Below, piece after piece: positions 1 to 6,978 of a DNA stretch of 32,207 bases (its first letter is position 1; every line of letters starts with the position of its first letter). Source of the stretch: UBA1740 sp045587025 (GTDB taxonomy: Bacteria > Bacillota > Clostridia > Oscillospirales > CAG-272); contig JAZNBK010000016.1 in the NCBI GenBank assembly GCA_045587025.1, forward strand, positions 1 through 32,207. Direction: 5' to 3'. Under the pieces are notes generated by a model. The model did no database searches. It saw only the letters and a program-made list of their open reading frames with translations, and had not been told where the DNA came from. Both the position numbers and the translations under genes were made by a program.

Positions 1-2
1 TA

Positions 3-293
3 TCCAAATCAGGCGAGCTTGTTTTCGACGTAAATATTTTAAACGGAGAAAAAGAGACCGTAAGATGCTCTAATCCGAATGAAATCTCACTTATCGTAAA
101 GAAAACGCAGGGCGAAATTAAGACGGTAACAGAGCTTAACAGAACGGTAAGCGCCCCCATAAAAAAAGGTGACGTTCTTGGGCAGGTGTTTTTTAAATCG
201 GGAGAAACTATACTCGCTTCTTCCCCACTCATAGCCGAGAGCGACGTAGAAGAAATAAAAATAAAAAAAGGACCTTTCGGATTTTTAAAATAA
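3..293 (+). CDS. D-alanyl-D-alanine carboxypeptidase, C-terminal part (5' end outside window)
   Basis: The open frame runs from the window edge to a TAA and has no start inside, so only the last 96 residues are present. They look like the beta-rich PBP5 C-terminal domain (Pfam PBP5_C): the stretch with APIKKGDVLGQV is typical of low-molecular-weight D,D-carboxypeptidases, which trim the terminal D-Ala from peptidoglycan stem peptides outside the membrane. The very end (KKGPFGFLK) would be the membrane-proximal tail. The catalytic SxxK domain lies upstream, outside the window. An rluB-like gene follows after 15 bp. In Bacillus subtilis the order dacB-spmA-spmB-rluB is known, which hints that this may be the sporulation enzyme DacB/DacF with spmAB missing. 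That last point is inference. Confidence 0.8.
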   Translation, partial: SKSGELVFDVNILNGEKETVRCSNPNEISLIVKKTQGEIKTVTELNRTVSAPIKKGDVLGQVFFKSGETILASSPLIAESDVEEIKIKKGPFGFLK

Positions 294-308
294 ATCCGAC
301 ACAAAGAT

Positions 309-1046
309 ATGTCAAACAATTCTGAACTTATAAGACTTCAAAAATTCTTTACCGATTGCGGAATAATGTCAAGGCGCGCAGCCGAAGCGGAGATAGCGGC
401 AAAAAAGGTTAAGGTAAACGGGGCTATAGCTACGGTAGGTACTAAAATAAATCCGTATAAGGATATTGTAACCTATATGGATAAGCAAATAAAGCCGAGG
501 GGAAAAAATAATTTCATCTATATTATGATGAACAAGCCCCGCGGCTACATAACAAGCACGTCTGACCCTCAGGGCAGAAAATGTGTCACTGACCTCCTTG
601 ACGGTGTAAATGAAAGAGTATATCCTATAGGAAGACTCGACCTTTGCTCAGAGGGGCTGCTCTTGCTGACTAATGACGGCGTGCTTGCGAACCGCCTCAC
701 GCATCCAAAGCATACGATACCAAAAATCTACCGAGTAAAGATAGGCTCGGCTATTACGAACGAGCAGCTTGACAAGCTGCGTTCAGAGCTTGTCATAGAC
801 GGATATAAAATTCAACCTGTTGGAGTTGATATTACCGACATAGACGAAAGCGGAACCGTATTAAAAATGACTTTATTTGAAGGCAGAAACCGCCAGATAC
901 GCAAAATGTGCGAAATCGCAGGTCTCACGGTCAAGCGTCTGAACCGTGTTTCTATCGGCAATCTCAAGCTCAATAATCTCCCCGTTGGCAAATGGAGATA
1001 TCTTGAGCAGAGCGAGGTTGAGTATCTATACGCAAATTCAAAATAA
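309..1046 (+). CDS. rluB: Pseudouridine synthase, RsuA/RluB family
   Basis: A 245-residue protein with an N-terminal S4 RNA-binding domain (about residues 6-50, with the SRRAAEAEI helix) and an RsuA-type catalytic domain. The catalytic Asp is in the GRLDLCSEGLLLLTND motif (Asp111). A second family motif, GRNRQIRKM, lies near residue 195. These enzymes convert a specific uridine in rRNA to pseudouridine; RluB acts on 23S rRNA helix 89 and RsuA on 16S U516. The length and S4 domain fit both; RluB is preferred because of the location next to a D,D-carboxypeptidase gene, as in Bacillus. The ribosome-binding site is weak, and translation may couple to the gene 15 bp upstream. It forms an operon with the small gene 9 bp downstream. 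Confidence 0.9.
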   Translation: MSNNSELIRLQKFFTDCGIMSRRAAEAEIAAKKVKVNGAIATVGTKINPYKDIVTYMDKQIKPRGKNNFIYIMMNKPRGYITSTSDPQGRKCVTDLLDGVNERVYPIGRLDLCSEGLLLLTNDGVLANRLTHPKHTIPKIYRVKIGSAITNEQLDKLRSELVIDGYKIQPVGVDITDIDESGTVLKMTLFEGRNRQIRKMCEIAGLTVKRLNRVSIGNLKLNNLPVGKWRYLEQSEVEYLYANSK

Positions 1047-1055
1047 GGGGTTATT

Positions 1056-1448
1056 ATGCTGACTGTTGTTCCTATCCGTTCCAAATCCGAGCAGGAATTA
1101 TTCTGCGCTAAATGTAATATTCCTTACGATATCGACCTTATGGCTTACTCGGCGCACGTAGACGACGCTTTTGTCGGTATGTGCCAATTCGGGATTAAAG
1201 GCGAGCGGGGATATATTAAAAATATCGTTTCTATCGACGGCGTTGACGACTTTGAGGCAATGTTCATAATGGGCAGAGCCACTATGAATTTCATAGATCT
1301 GTGCGGCGTTCATACCTGCGAATGCGCAAAAGATGCAGGACAGGCGAGATTATTGACCGCTATCGGCTTTAAGGATATAGGAAGCGAAAATCTTTTTGTC
1401 GATATGACCGGTATGTTCGACGGTCACTGCTCGGGACATAGCAAATAA
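1056..1448 (+). CDS. Small conserved GNAT-like protein of unknown function
   Basis: 130 residues, starting 9 bp after rluB behind an AGGGG ribosome-binding site, so very likely cotranscribed with it. I do not recognise a named family. The pattern of a central strand-rich section (GYIKNIVSI), a helix with MGRATMNFIDLCGVHTCE, and a final LLTAIGFKD followed by a strand resembles the second half of a GNAT acetyltransferase, where the last segment reads A..LLxxxGF. The acetyl-CoA pyrophosphate loop (Q/RxxGxG/A) is not clear, so catalysis is doubtful. The C-terminus carries a short His/Cys patch (DGHCSGHSK) that could bind metal. The gene is followed by a strong terminator. Confidence 0.75.
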   Translation: MLTVVPIRSKSEQELFCAKCNIPYDIDLMAYSAHVDDAFVGMCQFGIKGERGYIKNIVSIDGVDDFEAMFIMGRATMNFIDLCGVHTCECAKDAGQARLLTAIGFKDIGSENLFVDMTGMFDGHCSGHSK

Positions 1449-1460
1449 AAAACACATATA

Positions 1461-1524
1461 AAAAGGATCTTTAAAGCAAAAATCTAAAATCAAACGGTTT
1501 TCGTCGCTTTTAAAGGTCTTTTTT
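1461..1524 (+). terminator. Rho-independent terminator of the rluB operon
   Basis: The arms 1461-1477 and 1505-1523 pair with one bulge and a few G-U pairs around a 27-nt loop. The right arm ends in a run of T (1518-1524). It sits 12 bp after the stop of the GNAT-like gene. Confidence 0.65.
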
Positions 1525-1529
1525 AAGCA

Positions 1530-1556
1530 AAAAACGAGGCAAAATGCCTCGTTTTT
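1530..1556. terminator. Bidirectional terminator between convergent rluB operon and rpsU
   Basis: Perfect 11-bp stem AAAAACGAGGC / GCCTCGTTTTT with a 5-nt loop, with A-run and T-run on the two sides, so it can stop transcription from both directions. It lies 33 bp after the rpsU stop on the minus strand. Confidence 0.9.
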
Positions 1557-1588
1557 CGTAGAGAAATAATCTCATCCAATAAACTCAA

Positions 1589-1765
1589 TTACTTAAACTT
1601 GCGTTTTCTTGCAGCTTCTGACTTCTTCTTGCGCTTAACGCTAGGTTTTTCATAATGCTCTCTCTTACGAAGCTCGGTCAAAACACCGGACTTTACGCAC
1701 TGACGCTTAAAACGACGAAGCGCGCTGTCGAGAGTTTCATTTTCTTTTACTCTGATTTCTGCCAT
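1589..1765 (-). CDS. rpsU: 30S ribosomal protein bS21
   Basis: A 58-codon gene. The translation begins MAEIRVKENETLDSALRRFK and continues with the conserved S21 segment (CVKSGVLTELRKREHYEKPS), ending in a Lys/Arg-rich tail (KRKKKSEAARKRKFK). Length and composition are those of bS21, a small-subunit protein that sits near the anti-Shine-Dalgarno end of 16S rRNA and helps mRNA recruitment. The ribosome-binding site GGAGGGAGGGG is very strong. A consensus promoter (1825-1853) lies upstream and a hairpin terminator downstream, so it can be a monocistronic unit. In many Firmicutes rpsU is followed by yqeY; here it is not. Confidence 0.97.
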   Translation of the reverse strand: MAEIRVKENETLDSALRRFKRQCVKSGVLTELRKREHYEKPSVKRKKKSEAARKRKFK

Positions 1766-1824
1766 CTTAATTCCCCTCCCTCCGCTCTCAGCAAAGAGAT
1801 TATTATTTAAAATAAATATACTAT

Positions 1825-1853
1825 ATTATATTACAAAAAAAACTAATTGTCAA
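1825..1853 (-). promoter_or_regulatory. SigA-type promoter of rpsU
   Basis: On the minus strand TTGACA (1853-1848), a 17-bp spacer and TATAAT (1830-1825): an exact consensus. It lies between the folD stop and rpsU, so rpsU is transcribed on its own as well as by any read-through. Confidence 0.85.
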
Positions 1854-1874
1854 TACAAAAACATAAAAATATTT

Positions 1875-2732
1875 TTATTTTCTTAAAACATACTTTTTCG
1901 CCGCGGTTAAGGTGTTTTTCAAGAGCATGGTTATCGTCATAGGACCTACGCCGCCTGGCACGGGGGTAATTGCATAAGCTTTCGGCTCTACCTCATCAAA
2001 AGCGACGTCTCCGTGCAATTTTCCGTCGGGCATTCTGTTTATTCCAACGTCTATAACCACTGCGCCCTCTTTTACCATATCGGCAGTAACGAAATCGGCT
2101 TTTCCAATAGCGACGACGAGAATATCCGCCTGCTTCGTTTCTTCTGACAAATTTTTCGTTCTGGAATGGCAAACCGTTACCGTTCCGTTCTTTTCAAGCA
2201 GAAGCAATGCCTGCGGCTTTCCTACAATATTACTTCTTCCCACTATTACGCATTTTTTACCCGATATTTCGATGTTGTAATAATTAAGTATTTCCATAAC
2301 GCCCGCAGGGGTGCAAGGGAGAAAATCATAGCTGCCTAACATTATTTTTCCTACATTTTCCGGGTGGAAGGCATCCACATCCTTTGCGGGAGAAATTGAG
2401 TTTATCACATTCTGCTCGTTAATATGCTTCGGCAGAGGTAGCTGTACCAATATACCGTGTATCGCTTCGTCGGAATTGAGCGAAGATATCAGAGAGAGTA
2501 GTTCCTCTTCTTTTGTATTTTCGGGAAGCTCGATAACCTTGGAATACATACCGACCTCATTGCACGCTCTATGCTTATTTCGCACGTAGACCTTCGACGC
2601 CTCGTTCTCTCCTACTATTATTACGGCAAGCCCCGGAGTTGTACCTGTCTTTTCTTTAAATTCTTTTACCTCACACGATAATTTTTCTCTTATGCTTGCA
2701 GAAACTTCTTTTCCTGACATCAAAATACTCAT
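1875..2732 (-). CDS. folD: Bifunctional methylenetetrahydrofolate dehydrogenase / methenyl-THF cyclohydrolase
   Basis: 285 residues, the usual FolD length. FolD interconverts 5,10-methylene-, 5,10-methenyl- and 10-formyl-tetrahydrofolate in the cytosol using NADP. Visible family features are the catalytic YVRNK motif (Tyr49, Lys53), the VQLPLP segment (residues 97-102), the PCTPAGV loop near 140, the cofactor-binding GRSNIVGKP (165-173) and the C-terminal PVPGGVGPMT signature (256-265). The start ATG overlaps the lgt stop (ATGA), so the two are translationally coupled. A second ATG at codon 5 is possible, but neither start has an ideally spaced ribosome-binding site (a GAGGAG lies about 13 nt before the first). 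It is the last gene of the M16-lgt-folD operon. Confidence 0.96.
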   Translation of the reverse strand: MSILMSGKEVSASIREKLSCEVKEFKEKTGTTPGLAVIIVGENEASKVYVRNKHRACNEVGMYSKVIELPENTKEEELLSLISSLNSDEAIHGILVQLPLPKHINEQNVINSISPAKDVDAFHPENVGKIMLGSYDFLPCTPAGVMEILNYYNIEISGKKCVIVGRSNIVGKPQALLLLEKNGTVTVCHSRTKNLSEETKQADILVVAIGKADFVTADMVKEGAVVIDVGINRMPDGKLHGDVAFDEVEPKAYAITPVPGGVGPMTITMLLKNTLTAAKKYVLRK

Positions 2733-3586
2733 AACGTATTATTCTCCTCAATAGAATTAGTTTTCCTTATTTTCACAAAATTTATAACGAGCAATGCGGT
2801 GAAGATAGCAAAGCAGCAAAATCCCACGATAACCGAAATTTTTGTCCACCAAGCGTGATATGAACAGATATACAAGCTATCGGAACGAAGCAATTCTATG
2901 AACATTCTTCCAAAGCCGTACCAGGCAAAACAGATATAAAATATCTGTCCGTCAAATTTCTTTTTACTATACAAGACGTTTACCAAAATAAATCCGATTA
3001 AGTTCCAAAGCGACTCGTAAAAGAAGGTAGGATGAACGTAAATCGTCTCGCCGTATGGAATTCCTAAGTAGGTATGTCTTATTCCCATTCGCCAAGGCAA
3101 AGTCGTTTCTGCGCCGTACGCCTCGGCATTCATAAAGTTACCGTATCTGCCAAGCATTTGACCAATCATAACAGCAGGACAAATCATATCACCAAAAAGC
3201 AAGAAATTGTATTTTTTTAGTCGGCAGAATGTATATACAGTAATAAGTCCCGCTATAATTCCGCCATATATGCCAAGTCCACCCTCCCAAAGCTTGAAGA
3301 CGTCCCAAAAGCTGTCATAGCTATCCAAGCTTGTCAGAACATAATAGAGCCGTGCGCCTAAAATTCCAAATAAAATGGTGTATATCGCAAGGTCTAAAAT
3401 TGTGTCAGGCGATATTCCCTTTTGCTTAGCCCTGAAGATTACGTATGAAACTGCAAGTATCATACCTAAGGTAATTATTACGCCATACCACGCAATTTCA
3501 CGTCCAAACAGAGTAAAGGCAACGCTATTTACCTTAAATTCGGGTATACCTAAGCCGGGAAAAGATATAATAGAAATTTTAAGCAT
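2729..3586 (-). CDS. lgt: Prolipoprotein diacylglyceryl transferase
   Basis: Lgt transfers diacylglycerol from phosphatidylglycerol to the lipobox Cys of preprolipoproteins in the cytoplasmic membrane. From the chosen start the protein has 285 residues, with about seven hydrophobic segments and the Lgt signature GRYGNFMNAEAYG (146-158). The EGGLGIYGG loop near 101-109 corresponds to the region of the conserved His in E. coli, with Tyr here. An in-frame ATG 15 bp further upstream exists, but GAGGTG stands 7 nt before the ATG at 3586, so that start is preferred. This start overlaps the upstream M16 peptidase stop by 8 bp, and the stop overlaps folD, which indicates tight coupling in one operon. 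Confidence 0.95.
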   Translation of the reverse strand: MLKISIISFPGLGIPEFKVNSVAFTLFGREIAWYGVIITLGMILAVSYVIFRAKQKGISPDTILDLAIYTILFGILGARLYYVLTSLDSYDSFWDVFKLWEGGLGIYGGIIAGLITVYTFCRLKKYNFLLFGDMICPAVMIGQMLGRYGNFMNAEAYGAETTLPWRMGIRHTYLGIPYGETIYVHPTFFYESLWNLIGFILVNVLYSKKKFDGQIFYICFAWYGFGRMFIELLRSDSLYICSYHAWWTKISVIVGFCCFAIFTALLVINFVKIRKTNSIEENNTL

Positions 3587-4883
3587 TTTTCGGCACCTCA
3601 CTTATCGGCTCAATTATCGAAAACGCCATATATTCCTCATCAAAAAGTGAAATAAAGGTTTCCTTCAGATAATCGTAATCGACGTCCAAAATGATTTCTC
3701 CGATATCCAAAAGGTCTACGCCGAAGAAAAGGGCGTCTACAAAATCGTTTGATATATCCTCGGTGCTATCAAACGCTTTAATATATTCGGAATAAATAAC
3801 CCTCTGCAAGCGTCTGAAATCCTCTTCTCTTGGGAATTTCTTCTTTACGTTTTCTATTTCTTTTTTACAAAGCTCATAAACAAGCTCGGGATTATCGCTA
3901 TCTCCCATAACGGTATTATGAGCGCAATTCTTAAACGCCTCGTATTCGGCTGAAAAGTTATTTTTCACGTAACCCTTTTCGTAGAGCTCGTTATAAAGCG
4001 CCGATGATGAGCCAAAAATCAAATCGTTCAATATATTTATAGCGATACTGCGTTTTTTCTGCTCTCTCGGCTCACTCGGATAATTGACGTCCTTTATACC
4101 TATCGCGAACAGTTTATCGGCTACGTCCATCTTAAGCTTTGATTCTTTTCCGAAAAGCTCCTTCGGCTCCTCGGGATAATCGCAAATAATTCTATTGCTT
4201 TCGGAGGGCTTAACGTTTTTAGAAACTATTTCGGCGACCTTATCAACAGATACGTCACCGCAAACGACGAGCGACATATTGTGTGGATTATAAAACGTGT
4301 TGTAGCATTTATAAAGAACTTCGGGCGTAATTTTTGAAATAGATTCCACAGTTCCACCGACGGATATCCTTATCGGGTGATTTTGATACATTAATTCCAA
4401 AATAGAATAATAAAGGCGTATTATCGGATTATCGTCATACATTTTCAGCTCCTGAGCAATAATCCCCTGCTCCTTTTCTACGTTAGCGTCGGTAAAATAC
4501 GGATGAGTTACGTAATCCAAGAGAATTTCGAGCGCCTTTTCATAGTTGCTCGTACAGCTGAATAGATAGACGGTTTTGTCGTTTGAGGTATACGCATTGG
4601 CAGACGCGCCAATCTTACCGAAGTTTTCAAAGGTGTCGCTTCCGTCCTCATTTTCAAACATTTTATGCTCCAAAAAATGAGCTATTCCGTTCGGAACGTC
4701 TACAAAGCTCGCATCAGAGTCAAGCTTGAAACGATTTTCAAGAGAGCCGTATTTCGTAGCGAAGCAGGCGTAAGTGGTCGACAGTTTTTTAGGGAAAACG
4801 TAGACGTCAAGTCCACTTGCGTCCTTAAAATAATAATAGCTTTCCCGTATTTTTTCGTTTTCTTTTCTGATTATATTATTCAT
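3579..4883 (-). CDS. M16 family zinc metallopeptidase, active subunit (YmfH-like)
   Basis: 434 residues with the inverted zinc-binding motif HFLEH (residues 69-73) and a downstream Glu (about 145, in IIAQEL) fitting the third ligand. This is the peptidasome/pitrilysin (M16) fold: two homologous halves, the second beginning around residue 190. The C-terminal half lacks the Arg-Tyr pair used for substrate binding, which is found in the neighbouring gene instead. It resembles B. subtilis YmfH, paired with inactive YmfF; such pairs act as heterodimeric proteases in related M16B systems. The ATG at 4883 is preferred over a GTG at 4892; it overlaps the upstream stop as ATGAATAA and has GGTGA just before it. 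Substrate unknown. Confidence 0.92.
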   Translation of the reverse strand: MNNIIRKENEKIRESYYYFKDASGLDVYVFPKKLSTTYACFATKYGSLENRFKLDSDASFVDVPNGIAHFLEHKMFENEDGSDTFENFGKIGASANAYTSNDKTVYLFSCTSNYEKALEILLDYVTHPYFTDANVEKEQGIIAQELKMYDDNPIIRLYYSILELMYQNHPIRISVGGTVESISKITPEVLYKCYNTFYNPHNMSLVVCGDVSVDKVAEIVSKNVKPSESNRIICDYPEEPKELFGKESKLKMDVADKLFAIGIKDVNYPSEPREQKKRSIAINILNDLIFGSSSALYNELYEKGYVKNNFSAEYEAFKNCAHNTVMGDSDNPELVYELCKKEIENVKKKFPREEDFRRLQRVIYSEYIKAFDSTEDISNDFVDALFFGVDLLDIGEIILDVDYDYLKETFISLFDEEYMAFSIIEPISEVPKNA

Positions 4884-6171
4884 TATCTTCACCGCCGTTT
4901 CCGATACCGTTCATAAAATATACGGTATCAAGGGTTACGTTTTTAGCCACCCTTGCAATATCGTCTTTATTCAGGGTGCTGATTTTTTCATAAAAATCGG
5001 CAGGAGAAATACTAACGTTATTAAGCACTCGCTGAAAATACCAGCCCTCAATCGCCTGAGGAGAATCGTATATGCTCATATAGGCGTTTTTAAGCGACGC
5101 CTTCGCGCAATTTATTTCGTCGTCTGTAACGTTGCCTGCTTTAACATCTTCAAGCTGCGCCAAGATTTCACACTCTGCCGTGGTTTTTTTGTCGTTTTCT
5201 ATGCCTGCTGTGACTATCATTATACCCTTATTACTTTCGGGGATTGCTGAGCAGTAGTAGCACAAGCTCATTTTTTCTCGCACGTTCATAAACAGCTTAG
5301 AGGTCGGAGAACCGCCAAAAACCTCAATGAAAAGCGGAAACGCATCGTAATCTTCATCGGAAAAGACCTTGCTTGTTCTGAAGCCCATTGAAAGCTTTCC
5401 CTGCACGGCGTTTATATCGTCGGTATAAGTTCTGACGAAGCCCGCCTTGCGAATTACCTCTGTTTTCGGCAGAATTATCTCTTCCCCGTTTATTCTTTCT
5501 GCAAACGGAGTGGCGTACCTTTCAATTTCTTCAAGCTCAAAATTTCCTACAAAGAACATTTGAATTTTCGACTGAGATAACATCGTCTCATAGCACTCGT
5601 AGAGCTTATGCTCGTCGATATTTTGGAGCTGCTCAATAGTGCCTCTTTCAGATATTCCGTACGTTTCATCTGCGCACATAAGCTTAATACAATTGGACAC
5701 GGCGTATTTGTTTTTATTGTTTTTCAGAGATTTTATAGAATCTATAAGCTTTTCTCTCTCGCTTTGGAAATATTCATTTAAAAACAAACCGTTTTTCTCA
5801 TTTAACAACGGCTCGGTTATGACGTCGGTGAGAAGTCCTACCGTTTCTCCTACGATATCGGTGCTATCAACAGAATAAGCATTATCTAACATATCCGCAG
5901 AAAAGTTAATAACCTGCAAATCTCCCGACTTAAAGACCTTAAAGCCGATATCGGAAGCGTAAAGCTCCTCCAAGCGCTTGCTTATTTCCATTTGATTTTG
6001 ATATTTCTTGCATCCTCTTCTAAGTATTCGGCTTATTAAAGCAAAATAAGGAGCGGTATCACGCGAAAGTGGTTGAATAAAATTGATAGAAACGTAATTG
6101 GACTTAAATTTATCGGTTTTAAAAAGATTTAAAGTGATATTCCTTCCAATCTCTTTTTGTGAAAAAAGCAT
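4876..6171 (-). CDS. M16 family peptidase-like subunit without zinc motif (YmfF-like)
   Basis: 431 residues. No HxxEH zinc motif is visible where it should lie (around PYFALISRILRRG, residues 41-53), so it cannot be an active metallopeptidase on its own. The C-terminal half retains the M16 substrate-binding motif GSPTSKLFMNVREKMSLCYY (about 285-304), with the conserved Arg and Tyr. It therefore complements the neighbouring gene, which has the zinc site. GGAG lies 6 nt before the ATG and a good SigA-type promoter (6201-6229) lies upstream, making it the first gene of the M16-M16-lgt-folD operon. Confidence 0.9.
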   Translation of the reverse strand: MLFSQKEIGRNITLNLFKTDKFKSNYVSINFIQPLSRDTAPYFALISRILRRGCKKYQNQMEISKRLEELYASDIGFKVFKSGDLQVINFSADMLDNAYSVDSTDIVGETVGLLTDVITEPLLNEKNGLFLNEYFQSEREKLIDSIKSLKNNKNKYAVSNCIKLMCADETYGISERGTIEQLQNIDEHKLYECYETMLSQSKIQMFFVGNFELEEIERYATPFAERINGEEIILPKTEVIRKAGFVRTYTDDINAVQGKLSMGFRTSKVFSDEDYDAFPLFIEVFGGSPTSKLFMNVREKMSLCYYCSAIPESNKGIMIVTAGIENDKKTTAECEILAQLEDVKAGNVTDDEINCAKASLKNAYMSIYDSPQAIEGWYFQRVLNNVSISPADFYEKISTLNKDDIARVAKNVTLDTVYFMNGIGNGGEDNE

Positions 6172-6200
6172 ACGATACTCCTCAAATAAATATTACATAT

Positions 6201-6229
6201 ATTTTACAACAAAAGCGGGCTTATTTCAA
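6201..6229 (-). promoter_or_regulatory. SigA-type promoter of the M16-lgt-folD operon
   Basis: On the minus strand TTGAAA (6229-6224), 17-bp spacer, TAAAAT (6206-6201). It lies 30 bp upstream of the first M16 start codon. Confidence 0.75.
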
Positions 6230-6262
6230 TAGTAATTATGTAAAAAAATAAATTAATAAGAT

Positions 6263-6301
6263 AAAAGGGGCTTCACCGTCAAAAAGCGGAAAAGCCCTTT
6301 T
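6263..6301 (-). terminator. Rho-independent terminator of spoVT
   Basis: AAAAGGG(G)CTT at 6263-6273 pairs with AAGCCCTTTT at 6292-6301 with one bulged G. It starts directly after the spoVT stop codon and is followed on the minus strand by a T-rich tract. Confidence 0.8.
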
Positions 6302-6303
6302 CG

Positions 6304-6858
6304 TTATGATTCAAGCTGACGCCCTAAAAAGTTGGAGGCGGTTTGTATAAGCTTTATCTCCAGCTCGTCTGAAATCTTATTGTCGTTTGTTTCGTCGAAG
6401 TGAAGCACAGAGCATACGCATCCTATAATATCTCCCTCCGTCAAAATCGGCATTGCGCAGCTGACGTAATGAGATCCGCCGTCCTCAATAACGGGAATTC
6501 TTTCCGCTCCCTGCCTATGAGAATACAAGCCCCTGTTTTCAATGATGCTTTCAAGCTCTGCCGAAACTTTTTTCTCGGAATATTCTTTTTTTGAAACTCC
6601 CGCCGAGGCAATTACCGCATCTCTGTCGCAGATTATTACTGCCATCGAGCAGGTCTTTTGCAAGGTTTCTGCATATTGAGAGGCAAAGCTCGCAAGCTCA
6701 CCTATTGGTGAATATTTTTTAAAGATTACCTCCCCTTCTCTGTCCGTATAAATTTCAAGCGGGTCGCCTTCTCTTATACGCATTGTTCTTCTTATTTCTT
6801 TTGGAATAACGACACGACCAAGGTCGTCAATTCGTCTTACGATTCCTGTTGCTTTCAT
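6304..6858 (-). CDS. spoVT: Stage V sporulation transcription factor SpoVT
   Basis: 184 residues: an AbrB-type swapped-hairpin DNA-binding domain (residues 1-50, MKATGIVRRIDDLGRVVIPK and the RRTMRIREGDPLEI strand) followed by a GAF-like domain (about 56-180). This is exactly the SpoVT architecture. In B. subtilis SpoVT modulates SigG-dependent genes in the forespore and represses its own gene; that role is known for the family and not shown here. AAGGAG lies about 13 nt before the ATG, a rather long spacing. The upstream region has a SigG-like promoter and a large dyad. The promoter and first 26 codons are repeated at 7909-8056, a strong sign of rearrangement at this locus. Confidence 0.95.
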   Translation of the reverse strand: MKATGIVRRIDDLGRVVIPKEIRRTMRIREGDPLEIYTDREGEVIFKKYSPIGELASFASQYAETLQKTCSMAVIICDRDAVIASAGVSKKEYSEKKVSAELESIIENRGLYSHRQGAERIPVIEDGGSHYVSCAMPILTEGDIIGCVCSVLHFDETNDNKISDELEIKLIQTASNFLGRQLES

Positions 6859-6866
6859 TTATATAA

Positions 6867-6921
6867 AAATCTCCTTAATTTACAGATTTGTGTTGTTAGT
6901 ATCTGCAAAATGAGGAGATTT
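6867..6921. promoter_or_regulatory. 55-bp nested dyad over the spoVT promoter and ribosome-binding site
   Basis: Two pairs of arms share one centre (6894): AAATCTCCT 6867-6875 with AGGAGATTT 6913-6921, and CAGAT 6883-6887 with ATCTG 6901-6905. The outer arm contains the spoVT AGGAG ribosome-binding site. It could be an operator (SpoVT autorepression is known in Bacillus) or, in read-through RNA, a hairpin that hides the ribosome-binding site. An identical dyad is in the repeat copy at 7997-8051. Confidence 0.55.
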
Positions 6922-6925
6922 ATAC
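6897..6925 (-). promoter_or_regulatory. SigG-like promoter of spoVT
   Basis: On the minus strand GTATA (6925-6921), 17 bp, GATACTA (6903-6897). This fits the B. subtilis forespore consensus gHATR / CATHHTA except for the first base of the -10. SpoVT is SigG-dependent in Bacillus, so type and gene agree. Confidence 0.5.
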
Positions 6926-6978
6926 TATTGGTAAAATTATAGTTTTTCCTTTTTCAAACTTGATGATTGAGAAGACAA

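Larger units (their letters stand above)
6779..6926. repeat. 148-bp direct repeat, copy 1 (intact spoVT 5' end and promoter)
   Basis: Matches 7909-8056 at 146 of 148 positions with no gaps (offset 1,130 bp). The mismatches are 6829/7959 and 6841/7971. The repeat covers spoVT from the -35 element to about codon 26. Confidence 0.97.

Noticed and set aside
1857..1880. AT-rich palindrome at the end of folD as a terminator
   Set aside because: The stem is only A-T pairs and overlaps the stop codon; too weak to call.
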